DNA of 64,000 nt from Acinetobacter oleivorans DR1 (GCF_000196795.1 NC_014259.1:2728001-2792000); one strand, 5' to 3'; shown: positions 53,272 to 63,874, counted from the stretch's first letter. The notes: generated by a model not told the origin, from the letters alone. Translations and numbers: made by a program.

Positions 53272-55406
53272 GAATTACCCCCTTGCACTTGTTTTTGTTG
53301 GGCTGTTGATTGATTAAGGACCTGATCTCTTGGACCATCCATCACGATTTTGCCATCGTTAACGACAATAATACGGTCCACCAGTTCTAAAACAGCTCGG
53401 CGGTGAGTCGCAACGACCAAGGTCCGATGCGCCAGCCAACCTTTTAAATGATCAATCAGTTGTTTCTCTGCCACATCATCAATAGCTGCTGTTGGTTCGT
53501 CTAACAATAAAATGTTAGGTTGACGAATCAATAAACGAGCCAGTAACAACGCTTGTTTCTGACCACCCGAGAAACCAACGCCACCCTCTAAAATCAGGTG
53601 ATCTAGTCCTTCTTTTTTCTCTTGAACAAAAGGTAATGCACCTGTCACCACTAAAGCCCGAAGAATTTCTTCATCGGTTGCAAGCGGAGCACCTAAAGTA
53701 AGGTTCTCACGAATCGTACCGTAAAAAAGATAAGCATTCTGGTTAAGTAAACCCATATCACGACGCACATCAGATGGGTCAATTAAAGACAGATCCAGAC
53801 CATCTAAATGCACCGAACCTTGAGTTGGGACTTGCATGCCAGATAGAAGCTGAAGCAATGTCGATTTACCCGCCCCATTACGCCCTAGAATTGCAATTTT
53901 TTCACCAGCGCGAATTTTTAAATGACGGATTGCCAAACTTGGTCTCGGATCTTCTTCTCCATATTGGAACAAGGCATTTTTTAGTTCGTAATCACCATTT
54001 AAAGCAGCTTTATGTACCAGATGTGAACGGTCAGCCTGATCAATCGGACGTTGCATAAGCTCATCTAAACTTTGTTTTGCAACTTTCGCCTGCTGTAAAC
54101 GTCCTAGAACACCGGTAATCTGTGCAATCGGACCTAACATACGTGAAGATAAAATTGAACAGGCCACTAACGCACCTGTCGTCATTTCACCATCCATCAC
54201 CGCAAAACATCCTACTAAAACCACAATCGCATAGGTCAGACCTTGAAGCATTTGAGTCCATGCCATTAGGGTACCAACGATTTTACGTTGTCTCATACCA
54301 ATGTCGGCTGAAACTTCATTCATGTGGTTCCACTGGTTTTGGAAGCGTGATTCAGCACGTAAAAGCTTGATGTCTTCAATACCTTGCACCGCTTCAACAA
54401 GAATGGCGTTACGGATTGATGATTCTCTCATACCCTCTTGTGCGAGTTGAGCTAGCTTCTTCTGTGCCAGAATACCCGGCAAAAGCATAAGGGGTACAAC
54501 CAGCAACATCACCCAGAACAATTTCCCGCCAATAATCGCAAAGATGGTCAGGAACAAGAAAAAGAACGGGAAATCTGCAATTGCACTAATGGTGGTTGAA
54601 GTCACCAGTTCACGAACACCTTCGAGCTCACGAATCTGGGAAATAAAACTACCTGTAGACTTTGAGCGGTCTTTATTTTTGATTCTTAGGGCATGACCAA
54701 ATACACGGTCAGATACCCGTAAGTCAGCACGTTTACCAATAATATCGGATAAGTACACGCGTGATATACGTAAGGTAAATTCGAAGAGCGCTGCAATGAG
54801 TACACCGCCTGCCAACACCCATAAAGTCGGGATAGACTGTGATGGAACAACGCGGTCATAGACTTGCATTGAGAAAATAATGGTTGCCAGTGCCAAAATA
54901 TTGGCAATCAGTGAGGCAAACATAATATCAACGTAGCGCTTCCAGTCTCTGAGTACAATTGACCAGAACCAGCTTGCTTCATACGGTTTGATATATTCGT
55001 CAATACGCGCATCAGGAATAGAAGTTTCAGGACGCAGAATATAGACATTTTTAATTGTCGTTTTTAAGACGTCTAAGCTTAAATTTTGGGAAAGGCCGTG
55101 ATCTCCACTCAACTGGATACTGACATTTCCTTGAGTATCAGCTTTATCAACAACACCAACCTGTCCGTCGTTAAACTCGACCATAACAGGCAGGCGCCAC
55201 GGATTCAGCACCTCTAAAGAAAAAGGTACTTTACGTAAATTTAGTCCAACCTGACGTGTAATGAGCTGCAAAACATCATCAAGGTTTTGATTCTGGTTCC
55301 AGTCAAGTTGTAAACGGATTCTTTCTTCTGAAGGCTCAATTCGGTAATGTTTAGCAATCGTTAAGACCGCCTGTAACCAGGGCTGGTAGTTTATTTTTGT
55401 CATCAT
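53268..55406 (-). CDS. Type I secretion ABC transporter (LapB/RtxB-like)
   Basis: 712 residues: an N-terminal C39-like domain (about 1-130) without the catalytic cysteine, as in exporters of uncleaved RTX adhesins; six membrane helices (about 165-430); and an ATPase domain with Walker A GRNGAGKSTLLQL, signature SGGQKQ and Walker B LLLDEPTAAID. It powers one-step export of a large protein across both membranes. It overlaps both neighbours by 4 bases, forming a tight three-gene operon. Confidence 0.92.
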   Translation of the reverse strand: MMTKINYQPWLQAVLTIAKHYRIEPSEERIRLQLDWNQNQNLDDVLQLITRQVGLNLRKVPFSLEVLNPWRLPVMVEFNDGQVGVVDKADTQGNVSIQLSGDHGLSQNLSLDVLKTTIKNVYILRPETSIPDARIDEYIKPYEASWFWSIVLRDWKRYVDIMFASLIANILALATIIFSMQVYDRVVPSQSIPTLWVLAGGVLIAALFEFTLRISRVYLSDIIGKRADLRVSDRVFGHALRIKNKDRSKSTGSFISQIRELEGVRELVTSTTISAIADFPFFFLFLTIFAIIGGKLFWVMLLVVPLMLLPGILAQKKLAQLAQEGMRESSIRNAILVEAVQGIEDIKLLRAESRFQNQWNHMNEVSADIGMRQRKIVGTLMAWTQMLQGLTYAIVVLVGCFAVMDGEMTTGALVACSILSSRMLGPIAQITGVLGRLQQAKVAKQSLDELMQRPIDQADRSHLVHKAALNGDYELKNALFQYGEEDPRPSLAIRHLKIRAGEKIAILGRNGAGKSTLLQLLSGMQVPTQGSVHLDGLDLSLIDPSDVRRDMGLLNQNAYLFYGTIRENLTLGAPLATDEEILRALVVTGALPFVQEKKEGLDHLILEGGVGFSGGQKQALLLARLLIRQPNILLLDEPTAAIDDVAEKQLIDHLKGWLAHRTLVVATHRRAVLELVDRIIVVNDGKIVMDGPRDQVLNQSTAQQKQVQGGNS

Positions 55407-56935
55407 GGTTGTACTTCGAACCCCTGAATTGAAATATTATTTAAGTCATAAGCTTGGCGGGAACGTCCTGTTGCCGAAATATACTGAACAATACTGTTAT
55501 AGATATCGTAACGTGCCGTCTCGAGTTCTGAGTTGGCACTATGAATGGCTTGTTCTGCGTTCAGTAAGTCAACCAATGAACGTGTACCAAGCTTGTACTG
55601 CTCTTGATAAAGTTCACGGGTACGAACTGTAGTGGCTTGGCGATTTGCTAAAACCAACATTTGACGTTGTTTATTTTCAATTTGTTCACGGCTGGTTCTA
55701 ATTTGGTCGAGAACGTCCAGATAAACTGAATTGACTTTAGACTTTGCTGCTTCTTCGGCATAACTTGCCATTTTCACCTGAGAAGAAACGGCTCCACCTT
55801 GATAAAACTGACTGCTTGCTTCAAGCATGACTGAACTATATAGACCGTCATCTTTATCATTGTTTGGGTTTCTGCCATTGATGGCTTGACTCAAAGAACC
55901 TTTAACCGACAAAGTTGGATAACGTGTTAAACGAGTCTGTTCCTTTTGTGCTTTAGCGACTTCAACACTGGCTTGAGCGGCGATCATTTTTGGAATGGTA
56001 TTAAACTCAGGTTCGCCATATAAATCAGATTGTTTCACCAAATCATCTGAAATAATCCAACCCGTGCGCGAGACATCTGCACCCAATAATGTTCTTAAAT
56101 GTTGTTGGTACTGACGCAATAAAGATTGCTGTGCAATCAAACCAGACTGGGCAGCTTGTAAATAAGACTGAGCTTGAATCGGGTCAGCCTGACTACTAAT
56201 ACCCGCATTTGCACGTAAATTAGCGATTTCCTGAATTCGCTGAATACCCGCAATTTGCTGCTCGGCAATTTTATTTAATTGAAGATAGCGCTGAATATTG
56301 ATAATCGACTGTGCAACATCAAGTGCAATATCATCAATGCTGACCAGCACATTGGCCTGTTCAACCTGAACCTTGGCTTGCTCAACATCTACACCTGATT
56401 TAACTTTACCAAAATCATAGAGCATTTGAGTCGCATTTAAGGTCAATAACTGCCTACCACGCTCACCACTAGTCAAGTCACCTGTAGTGATACCACCTGA
56501 AAGCTGTGGATAATAACCAGCCTTGGCGTAATCAATACCTGCGTTTTGGCCAGCTAAAGTAGAAATGGCTTGAGAAATATCAGGGTTACGCTGGATTGCG
56601 ATTTTCACCGCTTCCTGCAAAGTCATTTTGCTTGATGGCAAACTTGAATAAGATCCAGCCGATCGATCATTGAGTTGAACAGTCGGAAACTCCTGAACTC
56701 TAGAACGATCTAACTTAAAATTACTCAGCTCTTGCATCTTGGCAACTTTAAATTCATCACTACTTTTTGGGGCAAAAAGCTGTGATAAGTTGTCTTTTAA
56801 GGTGTGATATTGCTCACTTGGTTTAGCAGCATATATCACCACAGGTACATGCAATGAAGTTAAAAGCATCAACCCTTTCAGGAAAGCCGGCTTTTTACAT
56901 GTCCTTGTTACTCTTCTCTGGTTATATCCAATCAT
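55403..56935 (-). CDS. TolC-family outer-membrane channel (LapE-like)
   Basis: 510 residues with a signal-like start and a long linker, then two TolC repeats. Visible are NPDISQAISTLAGQNAGIDYAKAGYYPQLSGG at the first helix and LLNAEQAIHSANSELETARYDIYNSIVQYISATG at the last. It is the first gene of the type I secretion operon. Cargo is not encoded here; in Acinetobacter such systems export large RTX or Bap-type adhesins. Confidence 0.9.
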   Translation of the reverse strand: MIGYNQRRVTRTCKKPAFLKGLMLLTSLHVPVVIYAAKPSEQYHTLKDNLSQLFAPKSSDEFKVAKMQELSNFKLDRSRVQEFPTVQLNDRSAGSYSSLPSSKMTLQEAVKIAIQRNPDISQAISTLAGQNAGIDYAKAGYYPQLSGGITTGDLTSGERGRQLLTLNATQMLYDFGKVKSGVDVEQAKVQVEQANVLVSIDDIALDVAQSIINIQRYLQLNKIAEQQIAGIQRIQEIANLRANAGISSQADPIQAQSYLQAAQSGLIAQQSLLRQYQQHLRTLLGADVSRTGWIISDDLVKQSDLYGEPEFNTIPKMIAAQASVEVAKAQKEQTRLTRYPTLSVKGSLSQAINGRNPNNDKDDGLYSSVMLEASSQFYQGGAVSSQVKMASYAEEAAKSKVNSVYLDVLDQIRTSREQIENKQRQMLVLANRQATTVRTRELYQEQYKLGTRSLVDLLNAEQAIHSANSELETARYDIYNSIVQYISATGRSRQAYDLNNISIQGFEVQP

Positions 56936-57078
56936 GCTTGTCTTGTTGATCTTGTTTGTTATCGTTTAAAAGCTTTTACATTCTACATATTTTTTTGCAT
57001 AAAGAAGCATAATTGCAGGAATAATTCACACATTATAGTTCTATTAACTGAACAAGTTAAATCATTGTTTTTAAAAAC

Positions 57079-57120
57079 TAAATATAAAAAAACTAAAAAG
57101 AGGCATTGACCTCTTTTTAG
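57079..57120 (-). terminator. Terminator after lptB
   Basis: CTAAAAAGAGG and CCTCTTTTTAG around a six-base loop, with a T run on the minus strand just past the lptB stop. Confidence 0.85.
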
Positions 57121-57142
57121 ACAAATAGATTAACTTTGTTAT

Positions 57143-57889
57143 TTAAACTGTGAAATCGTCACCTAAGTAGACTTTACGGACTTGCTCGTTATCCAGAATT
57201 TCTTGTGGTGTACCTTCTGCAATTACAGCCCCTTCACTCACAATATATGCACGTTCACAAATTGCTAAAGTTTCACGTACGTTATGGTCAGTAATGAGCA
57301 CACCGATGCCACGGTCCTTCAAAGTCTGGATAATATCTTTAATATCTCCAACCGAGATTGGGTCGACGCCGGCAAATGGTTCATCAAGCAACATAAATTT
57401 AGGATCAGCAGCCAATGCGCGTGCAATTTCAGCACGACGGCGTTCACCACCAGACACACTCATTCCTAATGAATCTTTAATATGACTAATTTTAAAGTCA
57501 TTTAATAATTCAGTAAGACGTTGCTGGCGTTGTTGCTTATTTAAGTCCTTACGTGTTTCTAAAATGGACATAATATTTTCAGCAATGGTCAGCTTTCTAA
57601 AAATAGAAGCCTCTTGCGGAAGATATCCAATGCCCTTGCGTGCCCGTTCATGCATTGCCAAATCGGACATATCAAGATCATCAAGGTGAATTTCACCTTT
57701 GTCCATACGCACTAGCCCTACAACCATATAGAAGCTTGTTGTTTTTCCTGCACCGTTAGGGCCAAGCAAACCAACAATCTGTCCACTTTGCATACTAAAA
57801 GATACGTCTTTGACGACCCAACGCTTACTATAGTTTTTTCCTAAGTGCTTAATACACAAAGTTTGGGGTTGTTGAAGAGCTTGTTGCAT
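57143..57889 (-). CDS. lptB: LPS export ABC transporter ATPase LptB
   Basis: 248-residue ATPase with Walker [18 protein letters not shown], signature [14 protein letters not shown], Walker [14 protein letters not shown] and switch histidine ITDHNVRET. It energises LptFG in the inner membrane to pull lipopolysaccharide towards LptC and LptA. Its start shares one base with the lptA stop. Normal length. Confidence 0.96.
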   Translation of the reverse strand: MQQALQQPQTLCIKHLGKNYSKRWVVKDVSFSMQSGQIVGLLGPNGAGKTTSFYMVVGLVRMDKGEIHLDDLDMSDLAMHERARKGIGYLPQEASIFRKLTIAENIMSILETRKDLNKQQRQQRLTELLNDFKISHIKDSLGMSVSGGERRRAEIARALAADPKFMLLDEPFAGVDPISVGDIKDIIQTLKDRGIGVLITDHNVRETLAICERAYIVSEGAVIAEGTPQEILDNEQVRKVYLGDDFTV

Positions 57890-58437
57890 TAGTCACGCGC
57901 TCCTGGAAAGCTTTTTGAACTTGATGGTGGAATAATAATCTGCACACGATTTGATGATGAACCTTGAGCTTCAACATCACCTTTGTTCATACTATATTTC
58001 AATGAGTTACCACGAATGCTAGAACCATCTTGATATAAATATGCACCACCATTCAATGTAATAATGCCCGTATCTGCATTATAAACAATGGTCTGTCCTT
58101 CACCGCGTGCCACGCCCTTATCAGCACTTATCTGTTGCTGAAACTTAGATGGTCGGCCTTTAGCGGTAATGGTTTGGATTTCACGCTTAGAGTTTAGCGT
58201 AGCAACAATCGAATCGGCTTGAAGCTTCATCGTACCTTGCTCAATCACGACATTACCTGTGTAAGTCGTCAAACCAGTTTTTTCGTTATAAGTTGCACGG
58301 TCTGCCACGAGTGAAATTTGTTGATTACGGTCAGACGGCAACGCAAAAGTCGAAGCTGATGATAAAGCAACGAATGTAATAACCGCAGCTTGTTTTAGGA
58401 AAGCTGAAGAACGTTTTAAATTAAGACTTTGGTGCAT
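57889..58437 (-). CDS. lptA: LPS periplasmic bridge protein LptA
   Basis: 182 residues from the ATG at 58437, chosen because GAGGAA lies just before it; an in-frame extension upstream would sit inside lptC. A signal peptide is cleaved near TFALPS. The mature protein is the OstA/LptA beta-jellyroll ([28 protein letters not shown]) that bridges LptC to LptD. Overlaps lptC by 17 bases. Confidence 0.93.
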   Translation of the reverse strand: MHQSLNLKRSSAFLKQAAVITFVALSSASTFALPSDRNQQISLVADRATYNEKTGLTTYTGNVVIEQGTMKLQADSIVATLNSKREIQTITAKGRPSKFQQQISADKGVARGEGQTIVYNADTGIITLNGGAYLYQDGSSIRGNSLKYSMNKGDVEAQGSSSNRVQIIIPPSSSKSFPGARD

Positions 58438-58969
58438 ACTTTCCTCGAATATTAAAAAATTCGTACTGACCATTATTCAAATTGGCTTTTAATCCTTTGC
58501 TGACAAAGTCGGCTTGTGGAGACTGTACAATCACTTGATGATCCGTTTCAATCTCTCTGGTTTTTGGATAACCAGTTAACTCATCGGTTTTGAATTCGAT
58601 TTTCCCTTGTGGAGCAAGTTTAGTTGCGACCACATCACCCGATAATATAACTTTACGATTATCATCATAGCCATTTGCCTGTTTCGCAAAGAACGTCGCA
58701 TCAACCTTGCCATCTTTATACATAGAGGCATTAAGTTGATCCAACTTTGATGTTTTTTGTTGCATATCCTGTTCAAGCTGACGAACTTCAGCACGAATAT
58801 ACAAATTGCCTTGATCATCAGTTTGAGTCAAATGGACGCCCTGCGCCGAATATGTCATATTCTTCGCAGAACCAATGTCTAGTTTTTTTGCTTTGCCACT
58901 ATAGTAGTAATAACCACCACTTATAGCAGCAATAACTACAGCAACAATAGATAAAACTCTGGTATCCAT
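58421..58969 (-). CDS. lptC: LPS export protein LptC
   Basis: 182 residues with one N-terminal membrane helix (about 5-24) and an LptC beta-jellyroll facing the periplasm. It receives LPS from LptBFG and hands it to LptA. It lies between kdsC and lptA, the usual enterobacterial and pseudomonad order. Sequence is variable in this family, so position supports the call. Confidence 0.9.
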   Translation of the reverse strand: MDTRVLSIVAVVIAAISGGYYYYSGKAKKLDIGSAKNMTYSAQGVHLTQTDDQGNLYIRAEVRQLEQDMQQKTSKLDQLNASMYKDGKVDATFFAKQANGYDDNRKVILSGDVVATKLAPQGKIEFKTDELTGYPKTREIETDHQVIVQSPQADFVSKGLKANLNNGQYEFFNIRGKYAPKS

Positions 58970-59006
58970 GAGCAGGAATAGCCTACCTTTTTAAGTAATC
59001 TTATTA

Positions 59007-59546
59007 TTAATGCGGTACTGCAAGATATTTTTCAAGAAGTTCTTGGTAAATGCCTTTTGCGATCAGCAACATATCACAGACTTCACGTACAGCACCACGT
59101 CCGCCCATCGACTGGGTAACCAAATGCGCACGGCGACGCACTTCTTCATGACCATTTGGCACAGTGACACTCATTCCTGCGATTGCAAAAGCTGATAAAT
59201 CAGGCCAGTCATCGCCCATATATAAGCAATCGGAAGGCAAAATATTAAACTGTGCACAAGCTTCACGTAATGCAGAACCTTTGTCTTCACGACCTTGAAA
59301 AACAAGGTCTACGCCTAAATCAGACATACGCTTTTCAACAATATTACTTTTTCGGCCTGTAATAATGATGACTTTCATGCCTGCTTGCTGCACAAGTTTC
59401 ATGCCTAAACCATCGCGAATATCGAATGATTTAATCTCATCGCCACTATTGGTTAAAGTTACAAAGCCATCACTCAAAATACCATCTACATCCAGAACCA
59501 ATGCCTGTAAGTGACGTGCTTGTTCTAACAATGCATAAGATGCCAT
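59007..59546 (-). CDS. kdsC: 3-deoxy-manno-octulosonate-8-phosphatase KdsC
   Basis: 179-residue HAD phosphatase without a cap domain. Motif I is LDVDGILSDG, motif II ITGRKSN, and motif IV MGDDWPDL, all typical of KdsC. It removes phosphate from Kdo-8-phosphate in Kdo synthesis. It starts 3 bases after kdsD ends. Confidence 0.95.
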   Translation of the reverse strand: MASYALLEQARHLQALVLDVDGILSDGFVTLTNSGDEIKSFDIRDGLGMKLVQQAGMKVIIITGRKSNIVEKRMSDLGVDLVFQGREDKGSALREACAQFNILPSDCLYMGDDWPDLSAFAIAGMSVTVPNGHEEVRRRAHLVTQSMGGRGAVREVCDMLLIAKGIYQELLEKYLAVPH

Positions 59547-59549
59547 TGA

Positions 59550-60542
59550 TTAATTTACCCCTGCCTGAATAAGGTCATGCATACTAATTACACCAATCAC
59601 TTTATTTTGGTCATCAACCACAACAAATTGACTGATTTTTTTCAGGTTAAGCTGTTGTAGAGCTTCTACCGCACGTGCTTCTTGAGAAATAGTTGACGGT
59701 TTTTTTGTCATTACTTCAGAAACAGGTAAATTCACATCGAAACCTTGCTGTTTATCAATTAAACGACGCAAGTCACCATCGGTGAAAATACCAAGCAAAT
59801 GTTCCTGTTCATCTACAATCGTGGTCAAGCCTAAACGCTTATTAGAAATTTCATAAAGCACTTGATTCATTGGCGTATCTGGTGAAACTTTTGGCAATTC
59901 ATCGCCTGTATGCATGAGGTGTTTTACATGTAAAAGTAAACGCTTACCCAATGCTCCTGCAGGATGCGAACGAGCAAAATCATCTGCAGTAAAACCACGC
60001 GCTTCAAGTAAAGCAACAGCCAGCGCATCACCCAATACTAAGGTTGCAGTCGTGCTCGATGTTGGAGCCAAACCTAGTGGGCATGCTTCATCAGACTCAC
60101 CTAAAGTTAAAGCGATGTCGGCATTTTGAGGCATTGGCCCTTTATCAGTACGGCTAATGGTAATAAGAGGTACACCAAGATGTTTGATGAGTGGCATCAA
60201 CATCATGATTTCATCACTTTTTCCAGAATTGGAAATCGCAATTAAAACGTCACCACGAACTAGCATCCCCAAATCGCCATGCCCAGCTTCGCCCGGATGC
60301 ATAAAGAAAGATGGTGTACCAGTTGAAGCAAAAGTCGCAGCCATTTTACGGCCAATATGCCCTGACTTACCCATGCCAGTAATCACAACACGGCCTTTAC
60401 ACTGTAACAATATTTCACAAGCCTGATTAAAACTGTCATTAATTTGTGTTGCTAACACGTCTAGGGCTTGCTGCTCAATACGCAAGGTTGCTAATGCGCT
60501 GCTTTGAAAATCTGTAGGATTGGGCATACGAGTTTGACTCAA
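59550..60542 (-). CDS. kdsD: Arabinose-5-phosphate isomerase KdsD
   Basis: 330 residues: a SIS domain (about 40-175) with GMGKSGHIGRKMAATFASTGTPSFF and HPGEAGHGDLGM, followed by two CBS domains (about 205-330). It makes arabinose-5-phosphate for Kdo. It is the first gene of the five-gene envelope operon kdsD-kdsC-lptC-lptA-lptB. Confidence 0.95.
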   Translation of the reverse strand: MSQTRMPNPTDFQSSALATLRIEQQALDVLATQINDSFNQACEILLQCKGRVVITGMGKSGHIGRKMAATFASTGTPSFFMHPGEAGHGDLGMLVRGDVLIAISNSGKSDEIMMLMPLIKHLGVPLITISRTDKGPMPQNADIALTLGESDEACPLGLAPTSSTTATLVLGDALAVALLEARGFTADDFARSHPAGALGKRLLLHVKHLMHTGDELPKVSPDTPMNQVLYEISNKRLGLTTIVDEQEHLLGIFTDGDLRRLIDKQQGFDVNLPVSEVMTKKPSTISQEARAVEALQQLNLKKISQFVVVDDQNKVIGVISMHDLIQAGVN

Positions 60543-60740
60543 AATAATTGATCTGATCTCTTATGAAGATCGGTGATTTTAATCAAAAGATTTGGGGGCA
60601 TTCTAACATAACTCAATCATCTACACGTTTTTAAATGTATAAGATTTCACAAGCTTATAAAATTCTTGCATAAACCTTTGTGAAAAATGATGCATCAGTT
60701 ATGATGTAACACTGTTTTTGTTGAGTGTTTGAAAACCCTT

Positions 60741-62162
60741 ATGCAACCGTTTGTTTTATATAACTCTGAGCAACGAAAAAAAGTTGAATTTGTACCTCGC
60801 AAAGAAGGTCACATCGATATGTACGTCTGCGGTATGACCGTTTACGATTACTGTCATATCGGGCATGCTCGAGTTATGGTTGCATTTGACTACATTATAC
60901 GTTTCTTACGTAGTCAAGGCTGGAATGTTCGCTATATTCGCAACATTACCGACATTGACGACAAAATTATTAAACGTGCGAATGAAAATGGTGAAACCAT
61001 TCAGCAGCTCACCACTCGTTTCATTGATGCAATGAACGAAGATGCAGCCAATTTAGGCTGTGCCGCACCCGATGAAGCACCTAAAGCGACCGAATATATT
61101 GATCAGATGCAAAACATGATTGGCAATCTGGTCAATAAAGGCTCAGCTTACCCTGCTGCAAATGGCGATGTTTATTTTGAAGTCACTAAATTTGAAAAAT
61201 ATGGTCGCCTCTCTGGCCGTAAGCTTGATGATATGCAAGCTGGCGCAAGTGAGCGCGTTGACGTAGAAGTTGAAAAGAAACATCCGTTTGACTTTGTACT
61301 TTGGAAACATGCCAAAGAAAATGAACCATCTTGGGCGTCACCTTGGGGTAATGGCCGTCCGGGATGGCACATTGAATGTTCTGCAATGTCGACTTGCTGC
61401 TTAGGCAATCACTTTGACATTCATGGTGGTGGTTCAGATTTAATGTTCCCTCATCATGAAAATGAAATTGCGCAAAGTGAAGCTTCAACTGGCGAACAAT
61501 ATGTAAACTACTGGATGCATGTTGGCTTCATTAACGTTGACGGTGAAAAGATGTCTAAGTCTTTAGGCAACTTCTTTACGATTCGTGACGTGATGGAAAA
61601 ATTCCACCCTGAAGTGATCCGCTACTTTATTGTGTCTTCACACTACCGTAGTCCTGTGAACTTCTCTGATGTAGCACTTAAAGAAGCAAAAACTTCTTTA
61701 ACTCGTTTCTATCATTCATTTAAAGCTTACCAACAAATGTACGGTCAAACGACAACTGAAACGCTTGATCAAAGCTTTATTGAACGTTTTAACAATGCGA
61801 TGTGTGATGATTTCAATACTGCCGAAGCAATGGCTGTATTGTTTGAACTGAACAAAGAATTAAACCGTGCTGTAAAAGAAGAGCAAGCTGACCAAGCGAC
61901 TGTGCTTTATTCGACATTACGTTACCTCACCAACATTTTAGGTTTGGTACAACACAATGTAGATGATTTCTTAAAATCAGATATTGGACAAGAAGCACTT
62001 ACTTTGTCTGATGCTGAAATTGAAGATTTTATTCAACAACGTGTTGATGCGAAAAAAGCAAAAGACTTTGCTAAAGCAGATGGTATTCGCCAGTCTTTGC
62101 TCGACCAAGGTGTTGTATTAGAAGACACTCGCCAAGGTACAGTTTGGCGTCGTGCTGATTAA
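60741..62162 (+). CDS. cysS: Cysteinyl-tRNA synthetase
   Basis: 473 residues from the ATG at 60741; a TTG four codons upstream is also in frame. Class I signatures are HIGH-like CHIGHARV near residue 37 and KMSKSLGN near residue 265. Zinc ligands are in YVCGMTVYD, the HIECSAMS stretch and [10 protein letters not shown]. It charges tRNA-Cys. Next to tRNA-Gly, a common house-keeping neighbourhood. Confidence 0.96.
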   Translation: MQPFVLYNSEQRKKVEFVPRKEGHIDMYVCGMTVYDYCHIGHARVMVAFDYIIRFLRSQGWNVRYIRNITDIDDKIIKRANENGETIQQLTTRFIDAMNEDAANLGCAAPDEAPKATEYIDQMQNMIGNLVNKGSAYPAANGDVYFEVTKFEKYGRLSGRKLDDMQAGASERVDVEVEKKHPFDFVLWKHAKENEPSWASPWGNGRPGWHIECSAMSTCCLGNHFDIHGGGSDLMFPHHENEIAQSEASTGEQYVNYWMHVGFINVDGEKMSKSLGNFFTIRDVMEKFHPEVIRYFIVSSHYRSPVNFSDVALKEAKTSLTRFYHSFKAYQQMYGQTTTETLDQSFIERFNNAMCDDFNTAEAMAVLFELNKELNRAVKEEQADQATVLYSTLRYLTNILGLVQHNVDDFLKSDIGQEALTLSDAEIEDFIQQRVDAKKAKDFAKADGIRQSLLDQGVVLEDTRQGTVWRRAD

Positions 62163-62186
62163 ATGTTCAATTAAATCACAAGAGTG

Positions 62187-62214
62187 TTGACACTTTAGTG
62201 AAACACTCTATAAT
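62187..62214 (+). promoter_or_regulatory. Sigma-70 promoter of tRNA-Gly
   Basis: TTGACA, 16-base spacer, TATAAT: both hexamers perfect. Transcription would start about 5 bases before the tRNA. Confidence 0.85.
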
Positions 62215-62225
62215 GTGCTCACATT

Positions 62226-62301
<76 letters not shown>

Positions 62302-62307
62302 AAATTT

Positions 62308-62346
62308 AAAAACCACTTAATTCGAAAGAATTAGGTGGTTTTTTTA
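62308..62346 (+). terminator. Terminator of tRNA-Gly
   Basis: AACCACTTAATTC-GAAA-GAATTAGGTGGTT followed by six T; one G-T pair in a thirteen-pair stem. Confidence 0.9.
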
Positions 62347-62507
62347 TTGGTTCTCAATTAGAAAAAATCAGCTACGCCCGACTGTTTCTTATCTAATGGA
62401 TCTTAATAACTAATATTTAAAATTATTCTGACATAACCAAAAAAATTAATCTGAAACTATTTCAAAGTAAATTTATAGGTTCTAGAACCACTTTATAGAA
62501 AGAAAAA

Positions 62508-62984
62508 ATGGCCTTAATTAATTGTAAAGAATGTAAGAAAAAATTTAGCAATCTTGCTTATGCATGTCCTAAGTGTGGTGCACCCACATCATACTCAACA
62601 GAAACAAATGAGGTATCTATCCAAACTAATACCCCTTCTTCTTTTGATTTACTTGAGAAGGAAACTCACAATCAAATCATGACTTATTATTGGAGTTTAC
62701 ATGATCAGATCACCCAGTTAGGTGGTGACGTGCCAGAAAAGCCAAATTATCCTGAAGAAGAGATTGTAAGAGCAATAATTACTAGAATAATGCACTCTCA
62801 AAGGATGTTTTTAACTATTAATCATTTTGATGGAAAACCTCAGATCCAATTCATTCCAAATGATTGTTGGATTTTAACTAGTGAGAATATTGTAAAAATT
62901 ATTGCTGACCGTGAAGGTCCTAAAAAAGAGCTTTTACCTGATATTATTCAAGCCGCAGTAACTCGGTTGGCTAAAGCACCTTAG
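62508..62984 (+). CDS. Zinc-ribbon hypothetical protein
   Basis: 158 residues. The N terminus is a zinc ribbon of the form C-x2-C-x11-C-x2-C (INCKECKKKFSNLAYACPKCGAP, residues about 5-27), followed by a polar linker and a helical domain of unknown type. Such ribbons are common on cytoplasmic regulatory and membrane-associated proteins. It has no operon partner. A short hairpin (AAAGCACC with GGTGCTTT, 62973-62992) overlaps its stop and may end transcription. Confidence 0.6.
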   Translation: MALINCKECKKKFSNLAYACPKCGAPTSYSTETNEVSIQTNTPSSFDLLEKETHNQIMTYYWSLHDQITQLGGDVPEKPNYPEEEIVRAIITRIMHSQRMFLTINHFDGKPQIQFIPNDCWILTSENIVKIIADREGPKKELLPDIIQAAVTRLAKAP

Positions 62985-63010
62985 GGTGCTTTAATCTCAT
63001 TTTATAACTT

Positions 63011-63355
63011 TTATTTGCCACTATATTCAGTAAGAAATTTCATACAATCGTTAAAAGTTTCATTTGTGTATTCAAGAATTATTGTTTCTTTTTCTTCCTT
63101 TGATCTTCCCAAAGGTGTTTTGTATGCTCCATCAAGCGCAAGTTTTAACATGGCTTGTGTATTTTTATCTTTATTGATTAGTGATTTGTACATATGTGCA
63201 GCAGGGATTCCTTTTTGCCTAGCTTGTACTGCAGATTCCGCCACCTCAGCAAACCCTGAACATTTCTCAACTATTTTATCAGTTGTGAGTGGCTCATTAG
63301 CAAAGGTCTGTGTAGAAATAATTGTAGATATAGCTAAAAACAAAAGCTTTTTCAT
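63011..63355 (-). CDS. Secreted hypothetical protein (114 aa)
   Basis: 114 residues with a clean Sec signal (MKKLLFLAIS, cleavage likely after TFA near residue 19). The mature helical part has exactly two cysteines, in EKCSGFAE and NDCMKFL, which probably form one disulphide. This resembles small periplasmic helical proteins of unknown function that are frequent in Acinetobacter. No neighbour suggests a role. Confidence 0.65.
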   Translation of the reverse strand: MKKLLFLAISTIISTQTFANEPLTTDKIVEKCSGFAEVAESAVQARQKGIPAAHMYKSLINKDKNTQAMLKLALDGAYKTPLGRSKEEKETIILEYTNETFNDCMKFLTEYSGK

Positions 63356-63426
63356 TATTCTCTCCTCACGAATAAGAAGAGAATACCAGAAAGCATATTA
63401 TTGAGCAGCAGATATAAACCTTCATT

Positions 63427-63450
63427 AAAAAACCACCCGGAGGTGGTTTT
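63427..63450 (-). terminator. Terminator after the SecB-like gene
   Basis: AAAACCACC-CGGA-GGTGGTTTT, then ATTTATTT; on the minus strand A/T-rich flanks also follow. It lies 25 bases past the SecB-like stop. Confidence 0.8.
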
Positions 63451-63474
63451 ATTTATTTCCATATAATATTTCTA

Positions 63475-63873
63475 TTAAGAGTCTTTGTAAAACCAAAGTG
63501 GTAAATATACAGGCTCAACACCACTATTGGCGAATAATGTATTTAAAAAGCTTCTCATATATGGATAACATATACTTGGTATACAATTATTCAACTTCTG
63601 CTCAACTTCCTCTTCATCAATTACTTCAAACCGAAAAAACATATCAATAACAGCTAGCTCCTTTACTTCATCGTTATCTTCTAAAAGCTTTGGTTCATGC
63701 TTAAATTGATAATGAACAAAATAAATACCATCTACGCTATCAGTAGGCTGAATAATTTCATGATTAAGTGGTAAATCTTCAACAGTTTTAACTTTAGAAA
63801 AAAAATCCATTAAATCTGAATTAAAAATCACAAGACTTCTCATGACCTTATGGTCAAGTAGTTTAACACTCAT
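63475..63873 (-). CDS. SecB-like chaperone
   Basis: 132 residues. The C-terminal half follows the SecB fold closely: a beta strand YFVHYQFKHEP, a long strand ELAVIDMFFRFEVID, then the conserved helix CYPYMRSFLNTLFANSG (PY at 104-105, R107) and PVYLPLWF, against FPYARECITSMVSRG and PQLNLAPVNF in E. coli SecB. It is not the house-keeping SecB. It begins one base after the preceding gene ends (TAA-A-ATG), so the two are coupled. SecB-like proteins of this kind are often the chaperone part of toxin-antitoxin-chaperone modules, whose other parts would lie beyond the window. Confidence 0.75.
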   Translation of the reverse strand: MSVKLLDHKVMRSLVIFNSDLMDFFSKVKTVEDLPLNHEIIQPTDSVDGIYFVHYQFKHEPKLLEDNDEVKELAVIDMFFRFEVIDEEEVEQKLNNCIPSICYPYMRSFLNTLFANSGVEPVYLPLWFYKDS

Positions 63874-63874
63874 T

